A stretch of DNA of 39,614 nt from Clostridia bacterium (GCA_017453325.1 JAFTKK010000037.1:1-39614); one strand, 5' to 3'. Positions 29,871 to 38,161 are shown, numbered from the stretch's first letter. The notes: generated from the sequence alone by a model not told the origin. Numbers and translations: made by a program.

Positions 29871-30920
29871 TTAATATTGCTCGTAAGTATAAGCTTCCCA
29901 AGGCATATTGACGGGCTTTTTCTCGGTAATGATCTCGTCAATGTGGCAAAGCAGCGGGAAATCGGCAAGGTCAAGGATGCCCTGCTCCGCGCTCTTTTTG
30001 ACGGCGCGTGCCACGCGCTCGGCAACCACGAGAGACTCGAGCGTGACGCCGTTGAGCTCGGCCTTTGCTTCGTCAATGTTGAGGCCTCTGCCGAGCAGAA
30101 TGCCGACAAGACGGGTTCTGCCGCCGTAAACCGTGACGTAAAGGTCACCAACGCCAACGGCGAGGGTATCCAACGTCAGCGCGTTCTGGAACGCGAGCAG
30201 GCGGTGCATTTCCTTCATGCCCTGGCCAAACACGGCGGCCTGAGAGTTGAAGTGAAGCGGGCTGTCAATACCAAACTCCTTTTGATTAAGACCAATGGTC
30301 AAGGCAATGCCGAGAGCATAGCCGTTTTTGAGTGCCACGGCGCTCTCCACGCCAACCACGTCGGTGGAAAGGCTGATGTGGTAATAAGAGGTCTTCATGA
30401 TCTCGCGCAGGCGGCGCAGGATCTCGATATCGTTACCACAGAAGGTGACGTGCGTTTGGTCGTGTGCCACAAGCTCATAGCTGGTGCAGGGACCGCCGAC
30501 TGCCGTGAGGGGTACCTTTTTGCCGAGCTTGTCAAGCTTTGCCTGCCAAAGCGCGGGATAAGTGAGAAGCTTGCCGTCGGGCGTATCCATGAGACCCTTG
30601 GTGACGGTGAGAACGGGCACGTTTTCGGGCAGAATGGGCAGCACCACGTCGCCGAACCAATCCACACCAAAGCTGGAAACGCCGCCGATGATCATATCGG
30701 CACCGACCAGAGCCTCATTCACTTCCTCAATCTGATAATACGTGACACCTGCGGGAAAGTCCTTTTCAAATTTGGGGTGTCTGCCGGTTTTGCGCGAGGT
30801 CTCAATGATCTCGCGGTCAAGAGGGGTGCCGACGAGCGCGACCTCGTTGCCGTTTTCTCTTGCGGGGAATGCAAGCGCAGAGCCCATCATGCCCGCGCCG
30901 ATAATAACTACCTTTGCCAT
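29871..30920 (-). CDS. Divergent NAD(P)-dependent glycerol-3-phosphate dehydrogenase-like protein
   Basis: A 349-residue Rossmann-type dehydrogenase resembling GpsA, which interconverts glycerol 3-phosphate and dihydroxyacetone phosphate. The N-terminal dinucleotide motif is GAGMMGSALA; the catalytic-lysine region reads ALKNGYALG, and GVGDLYVTVYGGRTRLVG replaces the canonical GxGDLxxTCxSxxSRN. The GPSFAxE motif reads GGPCTSYELVA. These substitutions in substrate-binding loops suggest a different phosphorylated polyol or sugar as substrate, rather than the housekeeping phospholipid enzyme. AAAGGAG precedes the ATG. It faces a DeoR regulator across a shared promoter region, in line with a catabolic role. 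Confidence 0.78.
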   Translation of the reverse strand: MAKVVIIGAGMMGSALAFPARENGNEVALVGTPLDREIIETSRKTGRHPKFEKDFPAGVTYYQIEEVNEALVGADMIIGGVSSFGVDWFGDVVLPILPENVPVLTVTKGLMDTPDGKLLTYPALWQAKLDKLGKKVPLTAVGGPCTSYELVAHDQTHVTFCGNDIEILRRLREIMKTSYYHISLSTDVVGVESAVALKNGYALGIALTIGLNQKEFGIDSPLHFNSQAAVFGQGMKEMHRLLAFQNALTLDTLAVGVGDLYVTVYGGRTRLVGILLGRGLNIDEAKAELNGVTLESLVVAERVARAVKKSAEQGILDLADFPLLCHIDEIITEKKPVNMPWEAYTYEQY

Positions 30921-30954
30921 GTTTACCTTCTCCTTTGAAAATTTTTAAAAAATA

Positions 30955-30983
30955 TTGAAAAAGTTTGAAATGTGTACTATAAT
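30955..30983 (+). promoter_or_regulatory. Promoter of the deoR-MBL-lipoprotein genes
   Basis: TTGAAA (30955-30960), 17 bp, TATAAT (30978-30983). It overlaps face to face with the gpsA-like promoter. Confidence 0.75.
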
Positions 30984-30997
30984 GATTATACACATTT
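30968..30997. promoter_or_regulatory. Dyad spanning both -10 boxes, probable DeoR operator
   Basis: AAATGTGTA (30968-30976) and TACACATTT (30989-30997), separated by 12 bp that hold both TATAAT boxes. A repressor bound here would block both promoters. Confidence 0.6.
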
Positions 30998-31013
30998 TTC
31001 CTTGCCTTTTCAA
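30985..31013 (-). promoter_or_regulatory. Promoter of the gpsA-like gene
   Basis: Minus-strand TTGAAA (31008-31013), 17 bp, TATAAT (30985-30990). Boxes and spacing are the same as those of the opposing promoter. Confidence 0.75.
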
Positions 31014-31067
31014 GGCCTGACGCGTTTATTGAAAGATTTTCATATTTTTGCAACCAAGGAGGCCACC

Positions 31068-31808
31068 ATGCTGCAGCACGAACGGCAAAATGAGATCTTG
31101 CACATTTTAAAAAACCAATCCTCTGCCACGGTAGAGGAGATCGCCGCCAAAATCTTTGTCAGCCCCTCCACGGCGCGCCGCGACGTGATCGCGCTCGAAG
31201 AGAAGGGCTTTGTCTGCCGTCTGTACGGCGGCGTGATGCTGGCGGAATACAAAAACGAAACCGTGCCCGTGACGCTGCGCGAGGACTCCTTTTCGGCACA
31301 AAAGGAGGAGGTGGCGAGGCGCGCGGCCGCCGAGATCGGGCACGGCGCGGTGGTGTTTGCGGACGGCTCCTCGACCGTGCGACGCGTTTTTAAATACGTG
31401 GAGGCCGACGGCGTGACGGTGGTGACCAACAACACGCGCATCTTTGAGGAATACGGAAACCAAAAAAATCTCACGCTCTATGCAACGGGCGGCAAATACA
31501 ATACCCGCAACCACGTTTTTCTCGGAGACGGTGCGGCGCGCACCGTGCAGCAATTTCACGCCGATCTTTTCCTGTTTTCGAGCCAAGGGCTCACCGAGGA
31601 GGGCGTATTTGACGTTTCCGAGGAGGAGACGGCGCTGCGCCGAGAAATGCTCTGCCACGCAGATCGCAGCATTTTTTTGTGCGATGCCTCTAAGCTCGGC
31701 GTGTGCAAAACACACCGCCTTTGCACCCTCGACGAAATAGACAAGATCATTTGTGACATACCCTTACCGTGGGAAATTCCGCAAGGAGAGCCGAAAAATG
31801 ACGACTAA
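31068..31808 (+). CDS. DeoR/GlpR-family transcriptional repressor
   Basis: A 246-residue regulator with the DeoR winged helix at residues 4-57 (QHERQNEILHILKNQSSATV, SPSTARRDVIALEEKGFVCR, then YGG) and the ISOCOT sugar-phosphate-binding domain after it. VFADGSSTV, VVTNN, ATGGKYN and LFLFSSQGLTEEGVFD are the usual ligand-pocket segments, with LCDASKLG near the end. DeoR members respond to phosphorylated sugars or polyols. AAGGAGG precedes the ATG at 31068. The last 11 bases overlap the next gene. It diverges from the gpsA-like gene over a dyad that is likely its operator, so the ligand may be the substrate or product of that dehydrogenase. Confidence 0.92.
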   Translation: MLQHERQNEILHILKNQSSATVEEIAAKIFVSPSTARRDVIALEEKGFVCRLYGGVMLAEYKNETVPVTLREDSFSAQKEEVARRAAAEIGHGAVVFADGSSTVRRVFKYVEADGVTVVTNNTRIFEEYGNQKNLTLYATGGKYNTRNHVFLGDGAARTVQQFHADLFLFSSQGLTEEGVFDVSEEETALRREMLCHADRSIFLCDASKLGVCKTHRLCTLDEIDKIICDIPLPWEIPQGEPKNDD

Positions 31809-33123
31809 AAAAGAAAGCTTGCTTTTTGACGAGTTGCCTCTTTGGCGAGGGAACGGCAGGGTAGCCAAAGCCTGCTACCCTTGCGGTCCGCTCGTAACCG
31901 AGCTTGACCGCGCACCCGCCTTCGAGGCACAGATGCGTATCATTATCGGAGTTACACCCACGGACGGTACGCGATATGCCGCAGCATTGGCAGCGAACGG
32001 TTTTACCTGCTTTTTTGAAAACACGGTAGAAAAAAACCGTTTTTCAAAATATAAAAAGGGAGATATCTCCGTACACCTCGGCTACCTGGCACGTGAGAAA
32101 CGGCTTTACGTCATCAAGGAACGCGCCGCACATACCGCACCCGATATCTGTGATCCCACCAACGCAAGCCGCCCGTGTGAATTTTTCGTTTACGGACTGA
32201 ATATGGACCCGGGCGGACATCATCCCGCTAAGCAATTTGCACATCTCAACACCACCGGCTATCCCAACTGCGGCATGCTGCTTGCCATTACCACGGGGGA
32301 CGGGCGCGTGATCGTGATTGACGGGGGTTATGCCTTTCAGATCGATAAAAACGGCTGTACCGATGAAATTGACCGTTTTCTGCACCGTATCACAGGTAAA
32401 TCCGAGCAAGAAACGGTAACGGTGGCGGCCTGGTACGTCACGCACAATCATCCCGACCACTACCAAGGCTTTACCCATCTTTTAAAAACCTTTCCTGACC
32501 GCTACCGCGTAGAGCGCCTCATTGGCAACATCCCCGACACGGCCGCCTTTCCGAAAATGAGCACGGTTGGCCTGACAACGCTGGCAGAGGTTCTGCATGA
32601 ACAACAACACGATTGCTGCGAGGTCAAAGTGCACACGGGAGACAGGATCACGCTGGGTGAGGTCACACTCGATGTGCTTTATACGCATGAGGATGCGGTG
32701 CAGGGTGAAAGCAGCACCACCCCCATCAAGGATTTTAACGATACCACCACCGTGATCAAAGCCACGCTTGGTCAAAAAGATCCCCTAACGGTGATGATTT
32801 TAGGAGATATCAGCGAGCTTTCCGAAGCACGGATGCTTGCCGCCTACACCAAAAAAACACTCAAATGCGATATTGCGCAGGAAGCACACCACAACTTCAA
32901 CTACATCACCGAGCTTTACCGTCTGATCGCCGCACCCGTGATGTGCTTTATTCAGACCGAATTCGGTTGTGTGAAAACCGAAAAGCTGGCCGAACACGCG
33001 GCAGCTGCCAAGAAATACTCAAAGCGTTATTACTATAACGGAGATATCACCAAAACCGTAGGCTTTGCCAAAAAGGACGGGAAAATCACCGAGATATATC
33101 GGTATATACACTATTTAACATGA
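31798..33123 (+). CDS. Metallo-beta-lactamase-fold hydrolase of unknown role
   Basis: A 441-residue protein. The central MBL domain is shown by MLLAITTGDGRVIVIDGGYA (first strands and the Gly turn), the metal motif THNHPDHYQGF (HxHxDH form), VMILGDISE (a strand with the bridging Asp) and a terminal AHHN. Domain order resembles the ComEC-like/YycJ-like hydrolases rather than true beta-lactamases. The first 160 residues show no family I recognise. No signal peptide, so it is cytoplasmic. AAGGAG precedes the ATG, and the gene overlaps the DeoR stop by 11 bases, so it belongs to the DeoR transcript. Substrate unknown; lactone, phosphodiester or nucleotide hydrolysis are all possible. Confidence 0.8.
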   Translation: MTTKKESLLFDELPLWRGNGRVAKACYPCGPLVTELDRAPAFEAQMRIIIGVTPTDGTRYAAALAANGFTCFFENTVEKNRFSKYKKGDISVHLGYLAREKRLYVIKERAAHTAPDICDPTNASRPCEFFVYGLNMDPGGHHPAKQFAHLNTTGYPNCGMLLAITTGDGRVIVIDGGYAFQIDKNGCTDEIDRFLHRITGKSEQETVTVAAWYVTHNHPDHYQGFTHLLKTFPDRYRVERLIGNIPDTAAFPKMSTVGLTTLAEVLHEQQHDCCEVKVHTGDRITLGEVTLDVLYTHEDAVQGESSTTPIKDFNDTTTVIKATLGQKDPLTVMILGDISELSEARMLAAYTKKTLKCDIAQEAHHNFNYITELYRLIAAPVMCFIQTEFGCVKTEKLAEHAAAAKKYSKRYYYNGDITKTVGFAKKDGKITEIYRYIHYLT

Positions 33124-33136
33124 TGGGAAAATTGTT

Positions 33137-35035
33137 ATGAAAAAATTGACCGCTTTATTGCTTATCTTGATCCTACTGCTTGAGGCGGCAGCCCTTGTCG
33201 CCTGCGACAAGGAGCCGAGCACCACACCGCCACCCGAACCCTCGCCCGTGGCTGTAACGGGTGTGACACTTGAAAACGAAGCGATCTCGGTGCTGATCGG
33301 TGCCAACGTGACGCTGACCCCCACCGTGCTCCCCGAGAATGCCACCAACAAGGCCGTACGCTTTGCCAGCTCAAACGAGGCGGTCTTTACGGTGGACGGG
33401 AGTGGCAAGGTAAGCGCGGTCGGTGAGGGCACCGCTACTCTGACCGTGACCACCGAGGACGGCGGCAAGAGCGCCACGTGCGACATTACGGTACTGCTTC
33501 ACGCCTCTCTCCACGCGATGACGAGTGCACATCACGTGATTACTCTGCCCATGATGTCCTATCTGCTTTATTCCTCCTATCGCAGCTTCGTAAACACCTA
33601 TGCGCCCTCGGGCTATCTGCCCTATATCAGGGGGGAGGGGGGCAACGCCCTTAATGTGAATCTCGCCTTGCGCGAGCAGGTCTTCAGCAAAACGACCGAC
33701 GCGACCACGGGCGAGACCGTGACGGTCACGTGGTTTGATTACTTTGCAAACGAGGCTGTCAATACCGCTTCAAGCGTCCTTGTGCTTTGCGAGCAGGCAA
33801 AGGAAAGCGAGCTTGCCCTCAGCGAAGCGGAGGTAGCCGAGATCACCTCCACGATCGAGTCGTTTTCCCTTTACGCGAGCTACTACGGCTATGCCACGAC
33901 CGAGGCTTACCTTGCGGCGCTTTACGGCAACGGCATAGGGACGGCGGACGTCCGGCAAATACTGACCCTGATGGCGCTTGCAAACAAGCAGGCCGAGCAA
34001 AAGACCGCCGAGATACAAACCGCCATCACCGCGCAGGATGTGCAAAGCTATTACGAGGAGCACGGCCGTGAGCTGCGGGTTTTTGCGGATTTTCTCAGCT
34101 ACACCTTTGAGGCCGCCTTCCCCGCGGGCGGCGACGCGGCGGCAAAGGCCGATTATACGGCGCGCGTGGCAGAGCTTGAGGCACGCGCCAACGCGCTTGC
34201 CGAAGCTGACAGCGCCGAGACGTTTCTTACCCTGCTGCGCACCTATCTTGAGGAGGACGGCATGACAACGCAAGAAACCGAGGAGGCGCTGGCGGGTGCG
34301 CAGGTCACGTTTTGTCACAAAAATAACGCGGGGGTAGCGGCAGAGTGGTTGTTTGCCGAAACGCCGCCCGCAGCAAACGACGCCCGCGTATTTGCCACAC
34401 GCAACGAGCTCATTGATGCAGCGCAGGCGGCAAGCTCCTCCTTTACCGTATGCTTTGTGATCACGCCGCCCTATCGCGATGAGGCCAAGCTGCAAAACGT
34501 GGGGCACATCCTGTTTCTCACCGAGACCTTTCAGAATATGACCGACGCCGACACCTTAACGGGCGCCACCAAGACTTTGGCCGAGCGCGTGCTGGCCGAA
34601 AACAAGCCGCTTTCCGCCGAAGCTATGGCCGCCGAGCTGATTGCCGTCATGAGGGAAAACGGCGCCCTTACCGAAAAGACCGACGAGCAAGGCAGAGCCT
34701 ACCTTTATATGGAGCAAGCGGTCTTTGAGGCCTATGGCAAAACCTACACCGAGGACGGCAACGTATTTTACGCCAACGTAAAAAGGGGCGATATGGTAGC
34801 GGAATTTGAGGCGTGGCTCTACGACCCGCAGCGTGCAAACGGTGAAATTTCCGCCGTGGCCGTGAAAACGGTTTACGGCTACCACATCATGTACTACGGC
34901 GGCGAGGCTGCCGTTGCCAACTGGGAAATGCAGGCCTTTGAGTCGCTGGTTACCCTCAATTACAACGCCTGGTATCAGGAAATTGCGAACGAAACCAAGC
35001 TCGATCTGTATTCCGACGTAATTTCGCTGATCTGA
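33137..35035 (+). CDS. Lipoprotein with BIG2 domain and PpiC-like peptidyl-prolyl isomerase region
   Basis: A 632-residue secreted protein. The signal peptide ends in a lipobox L-V-A-C, so Cys23 is lipidated and the protein is anchored outside the membrane. After a Pro/Thr-rich linker, residues 38-118 form a bacterial Ig-like BIG2 domain (VTLENEAISVLIG, LTPTVLPENATNKAVRFASS, GEGTATLTV). The long helical middle (130-450) resembles the SurA/PrsA N-terminal region, including repeated four-residue Glu/Ala helices. Residues about 455-585 look like a parvulin/PpiC domain (VGHILF, then GDMVAEFEAWLYD, VKTVYGYHIMYYGG). It could be a surface foldase. The ribosome site is weak. It lies 13 bases after the MBL gene, so is probably co-transcribed. 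Confidence 0.8.
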   Translation: MKKLTALLLILILLLEAAALVACDKEPSTTPPPEPSPVAVTGVTLENEAISVLIGANVTLTPTVLPENATNKAVRFASSNEAVFTVDGSGKVSAVGEGTATLTVTTEDGGKSATCDITVLLHASLHAMTSAHHVITLPMMSYLLYSSYRSFVNTYAPSGYLPYIRGEGGNALNVNLALREQVFSKTTDATTGETVTVTWFDYFANEAVNTASSVLVLCEQAKESELALSEAEVAEITSTIESFSLYASYYGYATTEAYLAALYGNGIGTADVRQILTLMALANKQAEQKTAEIQTAITAQDVQSYYEEHGRELRVFADFLSYTFEAAFPAGGDAAAKADYTARVAELEARANALAEADSAETFLTLLRTYLEEDGMTTQETEEALAGAQVTFCHKNNAGVAAEWLFAETPPAANDARVFATRNELIDAAQAASSSFTVCFVITPPYRDEAKLQNVGHILFLTETFQNMTDADTLTGATKTLAERVLAENKPLSAEAMAAELIAVMRENGALTEKTDEQGRAYLYMEQAVFEAYGKTYTEDGNVFYANVKRGDMVAEFEAWLYDPQRANGEISAVAVKTVYGYHIMYYGGEAAVANWEMQAFESLVTLNYNAWYQEIANETKLDLYSDVISLI

Positions 35036-35050
35036 CCGCAGACAACGGAA

Positions 35051-35095
35051 AAAGGCATTTTCGCCCGTAACGGGTGGCGAAAATGCCTTTTTTTA
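35051..35095. terminator. Bidirectional terminator between the lipoprotein gene and rbsK
   Basis: AAAGGCATTTTCGCC (35051-35065) pairs with GGCGAAAATGCCTTT (35076-35090), followed by TTTT. The minus-strand gene ends inside it, so it serves both sides. Confidence 0.9.
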
Positions 35096-36019
35096 TATTT
35101 GTTCAATGCGGTTTGTGCGAAGGAACTCACGCACCTCGGCAGCCGTGGGGATAGAGACGCAAGCCCCCGCGCGGCTGACGGTGATCGCGGCGACGGCGCT
35201 TGCATACAACACCGCCTCTGCGGCATCCTTTTTGTCACAAAGTGCCGTACAAAAGCCGCCAATGAAGCTATCTCCCGCCGAAGTGGTATCCACGCTCTGC
35301 ACGGGAAAGACGCCCGCATAGGCAACCTCATCTGCCAGATGATATGCGCACCCGCGTTTTCCCAGCGTCACCACCGCGTTTTTGCACCCCATTTGGCGCA
35401 ATGCTGCCATGGCGCGGGCGGTTTCGCTCTTACTGCTCGGTTCAATGCCCGTGATAAGCTGCACCTCAAATTCGTTCGGGATCAGCCAATCCACCAAGGC
35501 GTAAAGCGCCGCATCAACCTCCTTGGCAGGAGCGGGGTTCAGAATGACGGTCTTTTTCTTGCTTTTGGCAAGCCCGGCCGCGCAAAGCACGCTTGGGGTG
35601 GGGATCTCATACTGCATCACAAGCACGTCTGCCCAATCAAAAAGCGCCTCATTTTTCAGCACCGTCTCGGGGGTAATGCAATCGTTTGCCCCTGCATCCA
35701 GAATGATGTGATTGTCGCCGTCGCACACCGTGATCACAGCCGCTCCCGTCGGGCGCGCCACCCGAAGCACCGCCGCGGTATCAACGCCGCAATCCTCAAG
35801 ATTTTTGATAGCAAGCTCACCTGCCGTATCGTTTCCGACGGCGCCGAGCATTTTGACGCGGCACCCCGATTTTGCCAGCGCCACGGCTTGATTGGCTCCC
35901 TTGCCGCCGAAATTCATGGCAAAATCACGCCCGACAAGCGTTTCTCCGAGCCTTGGCAAGCGGTCGGTGTGTATCACGTAATCCACGTTGATGCTACCGA
36001 CAACAAGTACGTTTCCCAT
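35093..36019 (-). CDS. rbsK: Ribokinase
   Basis: PfkB-family kinase that phosphorylates D-ribose to ribose 5-phosphate. GSINVDYV opens the protein, NFGGKGANQAVALAKSG is the ribose-contacting signature, and DTTSAGDSFIGGF holds the catalytic base Asp (the family usually reads DTTGAGD, so one Gly is Ser here). NPAPAKEV and NEFE are also typical. Length 308 is standard. The ATG lies 3 bases beyond the stop of the nucleoside hydrolase gene and its AAAGGAAG ribosome site is inside that gene, so the two are translated together. This pairing makes ribose from nucleosides available to the pentose phosphate pathway. Confidence 0.92.
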   Translation of the reverse strand: MGNVLVVGSINVDYVIHTDRLPRLGETLVGRDFAMNFGGKGANQAVALAKSGCRVKMLGAVGNDTAGELAIKNLEDCGVDTAAVLRVARPTGAAVITVCDGDNHIILDAGANDCITPETVLKNEALFDWADVLVMQYEIPTPSVLCAAGLAKSKKKTVILNPAPAKEVDAALYALVDWLIPNEFEVQLITGIEPSSKSETARAMAALRQMGCKNAVVTLGKRGCAYHLADEVAYAGVFPVQSVDTTSAGDSFIGGFCTALCDKKDAAEAVLYASAVAAITVSRAGACVSIPTAAEVREFLRTNRIEQI

Positions 36020-36022
36020 GGA

Positions 36023-36898
36023 TCAGCTTCCTTTGTTTACCGTTTTCAGATATTTGTTGATGGCGTATGGCGCGTCGACGCTGTCCGCCACCGAAATATA
36101 GCCTTCTCCCTCACAAAACCGCAGCTTGCCCGCATCCGGGCTGCCCGGCAGCACCAGCTCTGCGCTGCCCGTTTTGAAGCTGCAGACACGATCGTCAAAA
36201 AGTGTCATGGCGGCAAGAGGATCATGATACACCATAGTGCTTCTGTGCTCAAACCACACACCCGCAAAATCCCTGACGGGCTCAAGCACGGGGGCAGTAA
36301 AATGCTTTTCCATCTCGGCCTTATCCATGGTCACCTGCTCGGTGACGTTGAGACCGACAGAACGGTGCACGGGTACCTCGGTGCCATACACGATAGCGGC
36401 AGCGAGTGGGTCGCAGATCGCATTCCATTCGGCCTTGACACCGTCGCGCAGAACATCTCCGCACATCAGCACCAGCTCCTTTAAAAGGTGCGGGATCTCG
36501 CGGTCAATCGAGAACAGAAGCGCGATATTCGTCATGGGTCCCACGGCCAAAAGCGAGATCTCGCCGGGATTTTCTCTGATGGTGCGGCGCATAAATTCGA
36601 TCGCGCCACCCTCGGGGAAGCTCTCGCGGTGCGCCCAGCGGCCAAGTCGCTCGGCCTGGCGCGGATAGGGCTGCCTCTGCGTGCCGAGCAACGGCTGCTC
36701 CACACCGGGATAGATCGGAATATCGGTTCTGCCCGCGCGGCGGCAAATGGCATCGACCATGCCTGCACGCAGCTGCCCCGCCCCACTCACGGTGGTCACA
36801 CCCATCAGGGCGCAATCGGGCTCGCTCAGCAGGTAAGCGAGTGCCAAGCTATCGTCAATATCGTTACCGATATCGGTATCAAACAGCACCTTTTTCAT
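36023..36898 (-). CDS. Nucleoside hydrolase (IunH/RihA type)
   Basis: Calcium-dependent N-ribohydrolase that splits nucleosides to base and ribose. The metal cluster DTDIGNDIDDSLAL (Asp7, Asp13-Asp16 region) is the hallmark. LLAVGPMTNIALL, LMCGDVLRDGV and EWNAICDPLAA supply the ribose-binding residues, and the late HDPLAAMTLFDD carries the metal aspartate. Length 291 is normal. GGAGGG precedes the ATG at 36898, 18 bases after the M42 peptidase gene. Ribokinase follows, so the released ribose is used at once. Base preference (pyrimidine, purine or general) cannot be read reliably. Confidence 0.93.
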   Translation of the reverse strand: MKKVLFDTDIGNDIDDSLALAYLLSEPDCALMGVTTVSGAGQLRAGMVDAICRRAGRTDIPIYPGVEQPLLGTQRQPYPRQAERLGRWAHRESFPEGGAIEFMRRTIRENPGEISLLAVGPMTNIALLFSIDREIPHLLKELVLMCGDVLRDGVKAEWNAICDPLAAAIVYGTEVPVHRSVGLNVTEQVTMDKAEMEKHFTAPVLEPVRDFAGVWFEHRSTMVYHDPLAAMTLFDDRVCSFKTGSAELVLPGSPDAGKLRFCEGEGYISVADSVDAPYAINKYLKTVNKGS

Positions 36899-36915
36899 CT
36901 CGGTCCCTCCTGTTT

Positions 36916-37956
36916 TTAAAGATCCAGTACGTAGGCCAGCATCAGCTTTGTTGTATTTTCAATACCTGCGATGTGCGTGCGCTCCACGCCATGGCTGCAA
37001 TACACGGCCATGCCGAACGCCGCATGGCGTACGTCGTTGCCGCCTTTGATGGCTTGGCTGGCATCCGACCCGTAGCGGTAGAACAGATCGACCGCACAAC
37101 GGCAGCCTGCACGCGTCGCCTTGTCAATAAGGCGATTGGTAAGATCGTAATCATAGGGCATGGCGGCATCCTTGGCGCAAATGGTCACGCCGCGCTCGTC
37201 GCCATCGGCATCCGGTCCGAGAATGGCAATATCCACGGCCACGTACTCGGAAATTTGCTGCGGCACGCAAGCGCCGCCGTAGCCGATCTCCTCATAAAAG
37301 GGAAAAGCAAACACGGTATCGAATTTCGGCTGCTTTTTGTTCTCCGAAAGATATTTGAGCACGGCAAAGGCGCAGGCCATGGCGGCCTTGTTATCAATAA
37401 AGCGTGATTTGATATATCCGTTTTCTGTCACGGTAAAGCGCGGATCGACCGAAATATAATCTCCGTTGCCAATACCGAGCGCGCGCACGTCGGCAGCAGT
37501 CTTCACGGGCTCATCAAGCAGCACGGCGCAGGTGTTTTCGTCACGCGGCATGCTCTTGGCATCGTCAAAGGCGTGTGAGGAATGATGCGTGCAGATCAGC
37601 AATCCCGTGTAGGTTTTTCCGCCGCGCGTGTGCAGGGTCACGTTTTCCCCCTCGCAGCTAATAAAATGCAGGCCGCCCACCGCGCGCACGCGCAAAGTGC
37701 CATCGGCATTGATGCCGCGCACCATGAGACCGAGGGTATCGGCGTGTGCACTGAGGCAAACGGTTTTGCTGTGATCCTCGCCCGCCACGGTAATATAGGC
37801 GGTATTTCTGTTATCGTAGGTCACGGTATAGCCAAGCTGCGCGGCAAAATGCTCGATGACGGGCTTCATTTTCGTGTAGTAGCCCACGGGGCTCGGCGTT
37901 TCGATCAGCTTTTGCATGGTCTGCAGCATATAAGCGGTATCAATTTTAAAATCCAT
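36916..37956 (-). CDS. M42-family metallopeptidase (glutamyl aminopeptidase-like)
   Basis: A cobalt- or zinc-dependent aminopeptidase of the M42 family (PepA/FrvX/YsdC type), usually a large dodecamer degrading peptides in the cytoplasm. The ligands appear in order: LSAHADTLG (His, Asp), SRFIDNKAAM (bridging Asp), FAFPFYEEIGYGG (catalytic Glu pair), AILGPDADG (Asp) and YCSHGVERTH (His). The ATG at 37956 has AAAGGAG before it; an upstream start lacks one. Product 346 residues. The first gene of a three-gene operon with nucleoside hydrolase and ribokinase. A 110-base leader with small hairpins precedes it. Confidence 0.92.
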   Translation of the reverse strand: MDFKIDTAYMLQTMQKLIETPSPVGYYTKMKPVIEHFAAQLGYTVTYDNRNTAYITVAGEDHSKTVCLSAHADTLGLMVRGINADGTLRVRAVGGLHFISCEGENVTLHTRGGKTYTGLLICTHHSSHAFDDAKSMPRDENTCAVLLDEPVKTAADVRALGIGNGDYISVDPRFTVTENGYIKSRFIDNKAAMACAFAVLKYLSENKKQPKFDTVFAFPFYEEIGYGGACVPQQISEYVAVDIAILGPDADGDERGVTICAKDAAMPYDYDLTNRLIDKATRAGCRCAVDLFYRYGSDASQAIKGGNDVRHAAFGMAVYCSHGVERTHIAGIENTTKLMLAYVLDL

Positions 37957-37985
37957 ATTTTTCTCCTTTGCAATTCCCCTCAAAA

Positions 37986-38068
37986 AGACCCGACGGTCAT
38001 ACCGAAATCATTATTCCTCACATAGCGCCGAGGTGCCCGCGAACAGCGGGTGCAGAGTATTTGTACTT
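37986..38068 (-). promoter_or_regulatory. Structured 5' leader of the M42-nucleoside hydrolase-rbsK operon
   Basis: Minus-strand leader with CCCGC-tgttc-GCGGG, CCTC...GAGG, and then two mutually exclusive small stems, CGGT-atg-ACCG and GACC-gtcg-GGTC, the second followed by TTTTT. It may be a weak attenuator. I match it to no riboswitch class; the purine riboswitch signature is absent. Confidence 0.35.
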
Positions 38069-38075
38069 TTATCCT

Positions 38076-38105
38076 ATTATACCACGCCCTCTCGCCGCTT
38101 GTAAA
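38076..38105 (-). promoter_or_regulatory. Promoter of the M42-nucleoside hydrolase-rbsK operon
   Basis: Minus-strand TTTACA (38100-38105) and TATAAT (38076-38081), spacing 18 bp. Confidence 0.65.
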
Positions 38106-38132
38106 GCGCCAAAGAAAAATTTTAAAATACGG

Positions 38133-38161
38133 TTGATTTGTCAAAAACTTTGTGTTATCAT
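38133..38161 (+). promoter_or_regulatory. Promoter of the EEP-family gene
   Basis: TTGATT (38133-38138), 17 bp, TATCAT (38156-38161), followed 70 bases on by the ATG. Confidence 0.55.

Noticed and set aside
37986-38068. Possible purine riboswitch before the nucleoside hydrolase operon
   Set aside because: The conserved purine aptamer core and kissing loops are not present; only small generic hairpins are seen.
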